NCBI GenBank assembly: GCA_964058845.1
Contig: CAXKVR010000473.1
Location: forward strand, 1-64,000
Length of the DNA stretch: 64,000 nt
DNA from: Carex sylvatica
Lineage: Eukaryota > Streptophyta > Magnoliopsida > Poales > Cyperaceae
Direction of reading: 5' to 3'
The notes under the pieces were generated by a model. The model was not told the DNA's origin, did no database searches, and saw only the letters and a list, made by a program, of their open reading frames with translations. Made by a program: the position numbers and the translations under genes. Positions 25,084-35,839 of this stretch are shown piece by piece. Numbering within the stretch: the stretch's first letter is position 1; every line of letters begins with the position of its first letter.

Positions 25084-25269
25084 GAAAACACTGAAACATT
25101 TAAGCCTGCTCATAGTATTAAGCGGTGATATTCCAGAAAAATAATTTAATTATTGAAAGCAGATTAATTTATCCTTTAATTGATTGACCTTCTCTCTCCT
25201 TTATCTTAACCTCAATAATGTGCATTTAACAAAAAATATTTAAAATAAAATATTACAATCATTAGGCGT

Positions 25270-25830
25270 ATTATCGTCACCTTTTTATATGTTTATCCAA
25301 TTCGTACCGTATTCGATAAGACAAGTACAGATAAGATTTTTCTTTTATAAATTTTTCGGATACGGATAAAGATTTTTTTTCTTTATGTAAACTAATAAGA
25401 GTAGGGGTAAAGTCTATTCTGTACCCGATATCCAATCAGATAATTATAAAAAAATTATATATATTTTATATATTAATGAGCAATGAATATTAATTTTCCA
25501 GTTATTCTTGATAGCAGTGTTACGCTTAATTAACCATTAAAATACGTAAATAAATTTTAATAAATTACAGTAAAATTTAGATCTTTAAAACATATATATA
25601 TAGTTGTGAAATGAATGTGTTTTAAAATATTATTTTGTAAATAAAAAACTTTTTTTATTATAATAACATTATCTATTATTTATCTGCAATCATTTCGTTA
25701 TCCAACAATATAACATATTAAAATAAAGCATAAGTAAAATAATTCGTAATAAGTAAGAATAGAGTAAAAAAAAAAAAAACAATTTATAGTAAATACGAAT
25801 ATAATATAAAAATGCTTCTATCCACCGTAA
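25270..25830. repeat. Decayed hAT-like element related to 31827 and 20743
   Basis: Words such as CGATAAGACAAGTACAGATAAG and GATAATTATAAAAAAATTATATAT line up with the element that starts at 31827. Terminal repeats are no longer recognisable, so limits are rough. Confidence 0.5.
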
Positions 25831-25981
25831 CAGCTGACACTAACAATCATCTCCCACGTTCTTTTATCAATATATATATATTTATTTTTTTCAGTTCGCG
25901 AGACGAAACTCTGTGAAAAAAAAATTTACAAAATAAATGTGTACATGAATGTGAATAATTAATGCTACCACAATTAATGAG

Positions 25982-26171
25982 GAAATAAATCTGCTACGAT
26001 CCCAAGGAAATTGTAGGGTCATACGATTCTAAATCCAATCTTTTATTTGTTTTGAGATTCGTGTATAAAAAACAGAGTTTATGGAGATTCGTACAACTCA
26101 AAAAACGAAAGGTTGGATTTAGAATCATAGGACCCTACTATCCCCTTGAGATCGTAGCAGATTTATTTACC
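25982..26171. mobile_element. MITE with 10 bp target duplication
   Basis: The 190 bp element has arms GAAATAAATCTGCTACGATC and its complement (ending CGTAGCAGATTTATTTACC), about 60 bp each. AATTAATGAG flanks both sides (25972-25981 and 26172-26181). The duplication length suggests a Mutator-like origin. Confidence 0.85.
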
Positions 26172-26181
26172 AATTAATGAG

Positions 26182-27209
26182 ACAGCATCATGTGCACCAC
26201 GCACGGCTAAACTTGGATCATAATGTGCCATGCGCACATGCTCAACTAACGACCTGCTTGATTCTGTCTTCTTCTATTTTTTTGTCGTTTTCGTTTTTGC
26301 TTTTTTCTCCTCCTGTTAATTTCAACAATTATCAAGAAGACAAGAACTATAATCATACACTAACAAGTAATAATTGCACAGTGTATAAGACATGATTACA
26401 TAACGGCTACATTTTTTTCCTTTTTTTTCAAAGGGAAGTTGAAGTTCGATTTCTTCGTTTCTGAGACGGTGATTCTGTCAGCCAACTAGTTTTTAAGATA
26501 ATTATAGAAATTAAACTTTTTATTTTTAAATATTTATAAAAAAAATAATTCAAATTTCGAACATATAATCTCTCGCACACAAGTTAAAGAAATTTAATGT
26601 CTTCTTTGTTTATTAGAATCCGATATTATTTACATTAATGAAATTGGTATTATTTAAAACATGCAATTCTGTTTATTTTTCTCTGGCAGGGAAAAAATAG
26701 AACGAAATAGTAATCTATTTTAAAGATGAATTGAATGATAACCAGTGATCAGATATAGAGATTTTTCATTAAATGGATCATATGTGATATGCCCTTTGGG
26801 CTTAATCATTTATTTTATCATTTCTACTCACATAACAGAAGAGAGACTAGTTTCATTATGGAACCGAATTTTCTGCCCTCCTGAGGCAGGAAATTTCTGT
26901 CCTCAGAGTCACTGTTGGTGGACCCCCAGTTCAAAAATTAAATGTGACCGGCCCTACATTCCAATGACTGAGGGGGGCAGGAAATTCCTGTACTCCGGAA
27001 GGCAGATGATCTCCTTCATTTTATTATTCCTATGCGACTTTTCATTGTTTTCAGTTTCATTAGATAATAAGTTTTTTTTTTTATATATAGTTACAAATTC
27101 AATTTAATTTAATTACAGTAATGGCCCAAATTCTTAATGTGAGATATCCCACGAATTTCAGAATTTAAAATTTACTTTAATCACCAGAATTCGAAAATGC
27201 GCTTAAGAT
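26182..27209. other. Intergenic DNA with one small GC-rich foldback
   Basis: At 26873-27005 an imperfect inverted pair (CTGCCCTCCTGAGGCAGG / CCGGAAGGCAG with GGCAGGAAATTCCTG) marks a 133 bp MITE-like unit. Two open frames here (26177-26395 and 26745-27107) overlap repeats, lack family resemblance and are not taken as genes. Confidence 0.5.
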
Positions 27210-28940
27210 TGTTAGGATAACTTTTCATAACAATTCAGATATTTAAATAAATATATAACTAAAATAAATCAAGTTGGAAGAATAATATCTGGATTGTGTA
27301 CAAGACACTGTTCTTGAGCATATTATGTCTTTATCGTGTAATATGGAACTGCAACTGTATACAATTGCAGCTCCTTAAAACACTATTAAGGAAGTGACTA
27401 ACAGTAACTTTGTAATATCTAACAGTTGATCAGAATTTTAATTATCCATCTCGGATGCACAATAGAAAGAGGAGAGAGAGCTCATTCACATAGGTACGTA
27501 TTCAAAAAGAGAGTAATATAATATCTCCATTATCTTGTGAAATTAAAAGATAATATATCGGTATAAGAATGTATTAAATGAATAAAGTAAATATCGTTGG
27601 GAGGTTATTGGTATTGTAATTGGAAGGTTACCACTGAGAAAAGAAACTGAAATGTTACAAATGATAATAAAGTATATATTTTTCAGTTTAGTCCTCAAAT
27701 TTGTCAATATTACAAATGATAATAAAATTTTGACTTTTCAAAATTAGATTTCATAATAGTAAGAAAACATGCTTTAACTATTTAACAGAATAAATTAAAC
27801 AACCTAAATAGATGATTTAACTTTGATCGGCCAAAAAAATGACTTTGTTGTACTCGAAAATCAAGTGGTTCGTACCAATTATGGAACCATTCTTCAAACA
27901 CATCATCAGCCTAATATTAAAAAAAAAACAAGTAGATTTACTATTTAATTAACATACAAAGCCAATAAAAAAGATGAAATCTAAATCTATTTAATTTTAA
28001 ATTGCACTTAGCAATTGGTTCTTCTCTTCCCAATAATCGATTTATGTTAATTAAGCTAATTCTCTTCTATGCTTATTGCATAATTTCTTCAATTGCCTAT
28101 CCTGTTTAGACAGATATTTTCATAATTATAATTCTGAAAATAGAGGGCTTTTTGGGAAGGCATCTGCTATTTGATTTAATTTCTTGTATATATGTTGAAC
28201 TTTTATATTCAAATTTCATTCTGCCATTTCAAATGAATATTGCTCTCTTGATGAAATGGTGATGAAAATTCAAGAATCCTATCTATCATAGGCCTTGGAA
28301 ATTCTTGATTGTGACTAAATATTTTACTCACAATAACATATCATTTTCTGAGTTTTGAAATACCATCACTAAAATTCAGCATTTAGGCAATCTTAGTGTA
28401 TCATATGAACCAGGTCTCAACTCTCAAATTTCCTTTTGGCATGACATTTGGTATCAACATTAGCCGTTGCACGGAGGCCCTCTATGCTATGCATAGCATG
28501 CTAACATATTCCTACATATATATACATGTATTATATTATATATACATATAAATATATTATATTATATATACATATATTATACATATATACATATATACAT
28601 AGCCCATGCGGCATCAGCAAATGCGGCGCATGCAGCAATATTTGACCTTTGCTCGTAAATTAGTAAGTCTGGATTGATACAAGGATCAAACTACAAAAGT
28701 AATTATATCAGCATGTAGAGCATTCAATAATATATAGAATTGACACAAATTTTAATTTATTTGGATTTTTCTACAGTTAATTATGAATTTCCAAAGTTCA
28801 GCTTTCGAAAAAACTTTAAACAACTATAACTTTGATGAGGAAAGTCGAATTTGGGCGTATGACCACTTCTTGGAAAGGGGGGAGGGACGAGACTAATCCG
28901 AATATCGCCACGGGAGACACTCCCAGGCATTCGAAGCATC
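27210..28940. other. AT-rich intergenic DNA with a possible decayed retroelement
   Basis: Between about 27830 and 28480 the minus strand has short, stop-broken stretches with protein-like composition that could be an old retroelement or pararetrovirus-like remnant. I could not assign a family. An ATATACAT-type microsatellite lies at about 28515-28600. No intact gene is present. Confidence 0.35.
28515..28600. repeat. AT/ATATACAT microsatellite
   Basis: Alternating ATATACAT and ATTATAT units form a low-complexity tract. Confidence 0.8.
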
Positions 28941-28949
28941 ATAATTTTT

Positions 28950-29605
28950 AAAAAAAATATCGTTTAGTGTCCCAAAAATTCAGTTTAAGTTTTCGTTCGA
29001 CGGTAGGCATATAACGATTGGTATTTTGTTTAGTCAAAAGCCTAAGAGATTATTCAATAATTATCCATATAATTATTTTAAAATATATTTACTATTTATT
29101 GTGTTCTTTGCCTATCTCCGAGCAAATAGTATATGTTGACAGTTAGCAAATAATCCAATTAAACAAAAAAATTGACATCATTGAGGCAATCTAAATATAT
29201 TTTCTTGTGTATATTTGAATAAAATATTTTTTTTAGAATCAAGGCCAAGTTCTTAATTAGTGTTATCTTTAAACTTGTGATATCCAACTAACAAACCAAA
29301 TCAAAGTTATAAAGAGTTATGACATCATTTCATAAATACATCAAAATGTCTTATTTTTTGGCATACACTCTAAACAAGAAAAAAATTTCTTCAAAAAATT
29401 ATTTAAATAAAAAATATTAAGATCTCTAAAAAAAAAAAAAAAAAGAGGACCGCCCGGACCACATGCGGTCTGGTACCTAGTGGACCGCCCCTAGTCCGGG
29501 CGGTCTACTAGGGAGGGTGGGCCGCCCATGGGCCCAGCGGTCGGGGCTATTTAAAAAAAAAAATCAATGCCGAGGCAGTTTTAAAATTTTCTTTTTTTTT
29601 AGGGT
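28950..29605. mobile_element. Mutator-like element, partial copy B of the 19493-20510 family
   Basis: The segment 29235-29600 matches 20145-20500 in direct orientation (AGAATCAAGGCCAAGTTCTTA, GGCATACACTCTAAA, then a GC-rich GGACCGCCC tract and a T run). The segment 28950-29230 matches 19660-19960 in inverted orientation. The right end has lost the GGCCG terminus, so no duplication could be seen. Confidence 0.7.
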
Positions 29606-29720
29606 ATTAACAAAAGAATAAATATATTGTTCCCCTAGGAGTAGTCCCCTAATAGCCCCTCGGTCCAACTTGTCCTAACTAACATAAGTAGTTATTAATG
29701 ATTGACATTAATTAACCCGG

Positions 29721-29857
29721 GTGCACCGTTGAGATCCGGCGAGGACGTGGTGCACTGTCGAGATCTAGTGAGGAGAGCATGATGCACCGTTGAGATCCAA
29801 TGAGGAGAGAGTGGTGCACCATCAAGATTCGGCCGGAAGAGCGTGGTGTACCATTGG
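29721..29857. repeat. Minisatellite, 29-32 bp unit
   Basis: Four and a half copies of a unit starting GTGCACCGTTGAGATCCGGC begin at 29721, 29750, 29782, 29814 and 29846. It is unusually GC-rich for the region. Confidence 0.85.
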
Positions 29858-29899
29858 AGGGGGTCCATGCTAGCCCAGCAAAGATTGTCAATGCGGAAC

Positions 29900-30105
29900 A
29901 TATGAATACTTTATTAGTTAGATATGAATACTTCATTTGTTAGGTATGCATACTTCATGTTAGATATGAATACTTCTTGGAAGAGGTGGGGTGAGAGAGA
30001 TGAATCTGACTTTAAATTTTGAATTGTATAAATTATTTCGAACATGTATGAATACTTATTTAGTTAAATATGAATACTTCATTGTTTTAGATATGAATAC
30101 TATAT
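29900..30105. repeat. ATGAATACTT-rich short repeat
   Basis: TTAGATATGAATACTTCAT and variants recur about eight times at irregular 19-50 bp spacing. Confidence 0.7.
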
Positions 30106-31633
30106 AGATCCGCTGTAGTGGTCTCTAATATTGACAAATGTCGCTTTCAGACGGTTGCGATCCCCATTCCAGGCTGTCACAAAACGCCAGCATATCCGCT
30201 GTAGTGGTCGTTACTGGTGCCCAAGATTAATGGTTCCCTCTAGTTTTGACTATTATAGATAATAAGTATGAATATTATAAATTCGTATGTATGAATACTA
30301 TATTTTTTGACTATTAATAAAATCGTGTTAACCTTGCTCTTTGATGACAATTAGCACGTGCGCGTCAGTTAGTGGTTTCCGTTGTACTTGTTTTTTGTCT
30401 TGTAATGCAGAAGACAGATAGAGGACTGAATGAAAAGTACTGTTAGTCATTCTCTTAATAAAAATGACCGCAATTATGCGCTACAAAGCCATAACAGTTG
30501 ATAACAAAATATGTTGTTACGTCAGGAAAATTTGATGCGGATAGAAAGTATATGATAATAAAACTGACAGCTATGTGATTTGAGTCATTTGGAAAAGATC
30601 TCATCATACTCGTGGATAGAAAGTAGGATTTCTTACATCCATTACAATATTAGTATCTATAAATAAAATAAAAACTAAATATTATTTAAAAATACAAATA
30701 AGTGATTGTATTAAAAATATTTGTATAAAAAATATTTTAGCTTACTCCTTCATGAGTAATAGTCATTTTTCCTTTTTTGTCTCACTTCATTATTTTTTCA
30801 GCGATTAGTTGTGCAAATTCCTGATAATGTAAAACTAAAGTTAGTCTAATGCATGTAATTTGAGAATACTAGAAGATCAAATGAGAGTAAAGGGTAATTT
30901 TGTCTTTTAAAATTGACATTTAATTTGCCCCATGTTTTACCTCCCCTGCCAAAGATATTTTTAAAGTGCTGGTAAATTTGTGTTTCAATTTCCTGCCGAT
31001 TCCGGAGAGTGGAATAGTGAAGCAGAGCGTCTAAGAGTTCCGTGGGGTAATTTTGTCTTAGGAGATGATTCCTGTTTCGTTAAATGATGTTTGTTTATCT
31101 ATTCCTGTTATTGCCTTGACAACTTTTACGTTGTTTTAATTCATCATTTATGACGTGAGTATTTATATGCTCTGCTATTTTCATATTTTCTTTTCATTTT
31201 GGGTTTTATGGTGGAGCATGGTGTCGTGCAGTATTAAACAAACAAGTTGTTCTAAAATTTTAATAGGATCCTGAATTTGGTCCCCATATTTTATATTTCC
31301 AAAACTTTTTGGTTTATCTAGAAATTTTGCTGATCATAAGTTAAGATAATTAAATGTCAGCAGGATGGGAAAGAAATAATGGAAAATAAGGATGCGAAGG
31401 AAGAAGTAGAAATGGAGTCCTTAGTTATATTTTGTATAAGATTGACTATAATTAATCTCAGTTTTCAATTAATTGAGTAAATACGTTAGTTATTAGAATT
31501 TTGAATGGTAAATACGTAATTAAATAATTTGGAGAAAGAAATATGTAATTTTTTTAGTGATATATATGAAGTTCCCATCCAAAAAGATATTATTTTCGTA
31601 ACAAGAATCTGATTAATAACAATGGGTAAAACA

Positions 31634-31819
31634 CATCAATCATATGAAGTGTCGTAGATTCGTAACTCAATATTTATAACAAAATAATTGTAAGCTTTAG
31701 TTCTTAATTTATACCAAAAAAAATGTATCAATCATATGAAGGGCCGTAGATTTGTAACTCAATATTTATAATAAAATAATTGTAAGATTTAGTTCTTAAT
31801 TTATATTAAAAAAATATGT
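31634..31819. repeat. 93 bp tandem duplication
   Basis: Two copies of a unit starting ATCAATCATATGAAG (31634 and 31727) carry AACTCAATATTTATAA and TTAGTTCTTAATTTATA. It directly precedes the hAT-like element at 31827. Confidence 0.8.
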
Positions 31820-31826
31820 TGATGAA

Positions 31827-32024
31827 TAGGGGTGTCAATGGCACCCTTTTATTAGTTTACCCGACCGTAACATATCTGATAAGACAGATATAGATAAAAA
31901 AAAATCGTAAACTTATCGGATATAGGTACGGGTAAAGATTTTTTTTTGTTCTCTAAATGAGTAAGGGTACAGATAAAGTCTATTTCGTACTCGTTACCCG
32001 ATCGAATAATTATAAAAAAAATAT
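31827..32024. mobile_element. hAT-like element, left part, split by a later insertion
   Basis: The left end is TAGGGGTGTCAATGGCACCC. The body aligns with 25270-25450 (GATAAGACAGATATAGATAA, GAATAATTATAAAAAAAATAT). The match resumes after 35175 (TATATATATTAATAAGCACTG), showing that the 3.1 kb element at 32025 inserted into it. The far end is not recognised. Confidence 0.7.
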
Positions 32025-32189
32025 GAGTGAGGCTATAGTACTTGGCCAAGCACACTGCTTAGTGTGCTTTGATATATGAAACGTGTGATTTGCATAAATA
32101 TTCGTGCCAAATGTTGGTGCTAGATAATGTCCAACGGAGCGCTTCTATTGCTTTCGTTAATATTTTAATCTACTGTCTCTCTTAATTTT

Positions 32190-32480
32190 TTTTTTCTTTT
32201 TCTCCGCTCCCTCTCCCGTTCGACCCTCTTTTTTTTCCCTTCTCTTTCCTTGTATTCACTAGATTTTTCTCACAGAGAGCCTCCCCCCTCTCTCCAAATC
32301 TACCCTACCCGCTAGCTGACTCCGCCTCTCACCAGAAGGTGTCGCGCTCTCTCCACTCACTCTCTTCAAGTTCAATTTCAGCTCAACCCCTCTCCTCATC
32401 GATTGCTACGATCGACTCTGAAAACCCTAGGGGGTTCGTCGTCACCACCTCCCCATTTTTTCTTCGATTTTTAATTTGGT
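32190..32480 (+). other. CT-rich 5'-leader-like cargo
   Basis: Dense CTCTCTCC words, GC content above the surroundings and the stretch GAAAACCCTAGGGGGTTCG followed by a T-rich, intron-like tract look like the transcription start area and 5' untranslated exon of a plant gene. No downstream coding exon is seen within the element. Capture of a host promoter/leader is an inference. Confidence 0.4.
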
Positions 32481-33962
32481 TAGTTGGATTTAACTCTAAT
32501 ATTTAGTATTTTTGTTCAGATCAAAATTATTTGAAAGACTATTTCTTGAAATTCATTTAGCAAATCAGCAACAGAAAAATTAGGGGCCAATTGTAGTTCA
32601 TTTAGTAAATCTGCTTAGTTGAAACTCAATTGTAACCTTATAAAGATTTACTTTCTTAGATTAAAAGACGACACACTTCAATCCTGTCATTGAGACCACT
32701 GTCAGGCAGTGATGAATTTACAGCTATTGTCATATCAAAGAGCCTCATAACATCAGAACATGCTCTAAAGTACATTTTTGTTCAATTTACCATTTTTTGT
32801 AGAAAAAAATTGACCAATAATGTCATTATTGTAACAAATTTTGATTAATTTTAGCATTTAGAGGATCTTTCTAAAGAAAAAAAGAAAGAAAGATGAAGGT
32901 ATCGACGAGAAGTCATCAAATATTGTTAATTGAATCTAATTATGACTACTTTATATATTTAGACACTACTCAAATGTAATCTAAGGTTGGTACAGTACCA
33001 TTGTTGGTACATTTTCTAGTAGATTTTCTATAGTTATCCTTATTTTGCTTGATTCAAAAATTATATATCTTTTTCTTGTAAATGAATGCTATGAAATTGT
33101 GTTCTCCATCTTGACTAAACAATCAAAATAGTTATGATATAGTTTTGATAAACTTTTAAAATCAGTTTCAGTTGTATTTCACTGCTAATTAAAATCTTGA
33201 TGTGACTTAAATTCATGTCTGATTTGACTTAAGTTCATGTGTGACTCAAAATTTCAGCTGCATTTGTTGGATTATTATTTAATAATAACATGTTTAAGTT
33301 GTTGTTTCCTTGTATCGAACTGGAAGTTTTTTTATAAGCAGTTCAATATTTCTGGACATGATCACATTGAACAAGAATGATTCTTTATTTCTGACAAATT
33401 TGGTCCAGACCAAGGAGAATTAGATATTGCAGCATGGATGTAGGAGAATCCTTGTATTGCCATCAACAATCAATTAGATTCAATTGCTACTTACTAATTC
33501 ATCTGCATGAAAATTGAACATAATGCTCTTACTTAGAGAACCCATGGTAGACTTGAAAATCTTGCCACTATACTAATTGGTTCTGGTATTGCCATACTTG
33601 ACAAATACCCAATGTTTAGGGTTTAATTTTAAACTTTAGAATTTTGTTTTCTTTTTTATGTTAGCTATGTGCTAAATAATCATATATAAGATATGAGGTG
33701 TCTAATGTTAGAAATGGTTGTTGCGGGAATCATTTACCTTTACAATCAATTTTCATGAATAAAGTGTTGGTTGTAGCAATAATTTTTTTCGTCTATTTGA
33801 CTAATTTGCAAAACATACAATTATTGAATTTTACGATTGCTTCTATTTTTAGAGTTATGCAGGTTCAAGCTAATTGGAATTGCAATATGGAATGCTTGAA
33901 CTGAAGAAATCATGAAGACACTTATCAAGATTTTAAATTATAATATTTTAAACTTGGTAAAG

Positions 33963-34851
33963 TGTGTTTGATGTTGTTTCAATAGGATACAAACGTTGGT
34001 AACATTTGTAAAATGTTATAACGATTTAACCTGTAAGAAACCGCTAAGGGACAGCTTGATCAAACACAGTCAAACGTTACAAATATTTTATAAAACGTTG
34101 TAACATTTTAATTAAATTCATGTTTCCAAAAAATCCCATTTTGATCAAGTTTTTACAGTATCAAATCGTTAGTAACATTTTATAATCGTTGGTAACGTTT
34201 TGATCAATTAGCTGAGCTATCAAAAAATTGAAACCCTAAATCGCATTTTGAACTAAAATATTGGTAACGTTTTATAAAATGTTGGTAACATTTTAGGTCA
34301 AACAGCTCATTAAAGAGCTGTCTCTATAAATAAGGGTTTGGGTTTTCTTCCCAAAGTATCTCAGTCGACCCTAAACTTCTAAAATGTGATTTTCTGAGAG
34401 CTTTAGTTACTCCATTGTTGTGATAGCTTGAAACTTCAAAATCCCTCAAACAACCTCAAATTCACTTCACTAATCTCAAGTTAGATTAGATTAGAGTGAT
34501 CTATTGAGTGTTTTTTTTGAGTAGCTTAAACTTAGATATCTTGTTCTCATCTCTAGGAGACCGTGTGACTTCCCTTAGTTGTGAGGGCTCGCCGGTTCTC
34601 ATTTCAAGTTGGCCGATTGACTTTCTGCTTTGATTATAAGGGCTCAATGGTTCACAAGTTGTAATCATTTTGTATTGGGTAATAGAAAGGCGCACCTAGA
34701 AGAGGTTGCGAAGCCCCTGAGATGTAGGCTTTTGTTTTGTCGAACTCCGTTATCATTCCGCGTGTCAAATTTCTCTGAACTCTTTTATTTACTTTTAATT
34801 GCGATTATTTTCTATTTTTAGAGTAATTAGTGGTGCCCCTATAGTTCAACA
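33963..34851. mobile_element. Solo LTR of an LTR retrotransposon
   Basis: The 889 bp unit begins TGTGTTTGATGTTG and ends AGTTCAACA. It is flanked by the 5 bp duplication TAAAG (33958-33962 and 34852-34856). TG...CA ends and a 5 bp duplication are diagnostic of LTR retrotransposons. No internal retrotransposon region is left, so this is a solo LTR. The interior repeats words such as AACGTTGGTAACATTTT. Confidence 0.88.
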
Positions 34852-35112
34852 TAAAGGAGCTTTCAGGGGTATACTGGTATGGTGTTGATACCAGTCTATA
34901 TCAAGAGAAATAGCATGAAGGTGCTATTAAATTGATTCTCTATTTGAACCGGTACCATGTAACTTTGATTTTAATGGAAGGAATACGGCCTACATGCTTT
35001 TAATGATTAAAAAAAATAGAAGAGACGGTAGATTAAAAAATTAACAGAAGCATTCCGTTAGAGATCATCCAGCGCTATCATCAACACAAATTTTGATGAG
35101 AATTTGACGCTT

Positions 35113-35404
35113 CATATATCAAAGCACACTAAGTAATGTGCTTGGCCAAGTACCATAGCCTCACTCAAAAAATATTATATATATTAATAAGCACTGAAAA
35201 AAGTATTTTAATTTATTTACTTGGACTTAGTATGATCAGAATATATCTTCAATAAAGTCATATATCAAAGCACACTAAGTAATGTGCTTGGCCAAGTACC
35301 ATAGCCTCACTCAAAAAATATTATATATATTAATAAGCACTGAAAAGAGTATTTTAATTTATTTACTTAGACTTAGTATGATCAGAATATATCTTCAATA
35401 AAGT
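35113..35404. repeat. 146 bp tandem duplication across a transposon border
   Basis: Copies 35113-35258 and 35259-35404 are nearly identical. Each starts CATATATCAAAGCACAC inside the right TIR of the 3.1 kb element and continues into its flanking host sequence up to CTTCAATAAAGT. The duplication therefore happened after insertion. Confidence 0.9.
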
Positions 35405-35474
35405 ATTATACGTGTGAAATGAATATATATGTTTTAATATTTTATTTAATAAATAATAAAAATAATTATTATAT

Positions 35475-35839
35475 GAGGAGAGATCTAATTACACTCTTTT
35501 TTTGTGACACCGAATTACACTCTTTATTTTTAAAGTTTCAAATTTCAAACAGTCGATCTAAGCCATTCAATATGATGGATATATTAAAATGTGCTTGCAT
35601 AACAAATTTTATATATTTTTAAATTATTTTACTATTTATTAAGTATTTTATAAAATTATTGTTTTAATACCATTAAATTTTTGTACTCATCATAATAAAT
35701 AGTAAAACAAAATAAAAAAAATATAAATCTGTAAATATATTTTAACATATTCATCATGTTGAATTGTTTAACTTGTTTAAATTTTAAAAATATAAAATAT
35801 AATTTAATATTACCAAAAAATATAATTGAATCTCTCCTC
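35475..35839. mobile_element. Foldback element (GAGGAGAGAT ends)
   Basis: The left arm is GAGGAGAGATCTAATTACAC and the right arm ends AATTGAATCTCTCCTC. The inner halves CATTCAATATGATGGATATA and TATTCATCATGTTGAATTG are also complementary. About 365 bp and non-coding. Confidence 0.7.

Larger units (their letters stand above)
32025..35166. mobile_element. 3.1 kb TIR element carrying non-transposon cargo (GAGTGAGGC family)
   Basis: Both ends begin GAGTGAGGCTAT(A/G)GTACTTGGCC, and the inverted repeats run about 150 bp. The exact 9 bp duplication AAAAAATAT flanks it (32016-32024 and 35167-35175). The outermost bases match the small family members in the LOG-like and SKI2 genes. The interior includes a CT-rich, leader-like segment (about 32190-32480) and a solo LTR (33963-34851). 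No transposase frame is visible. Without the LTR and its duplication, the element would be about 2.25 kb. Confidence 0.88.

Noticed and set aside
26745..27107. 120-codon open frame
   Set aside because: It crosses a small GC-rich foldback, has no family resemblance, and no splice-consistent neighbour exons were found.
27830..28480. Protein-like, stop-broken stretches on the minus strand
   Set aside because: They could be an old retroelement or pararetrovirus-like remnant, but no diagnostic motif is intact and the assignment would be guesswork. A translated search against retroelement proteins would decide.
33698..33904. 68-codon open frame within the 3.1 kb TIR element
   Set aside because: It is hydrophobic and low in complexity, shows no homology I recognise, and sits in transposon cargo.
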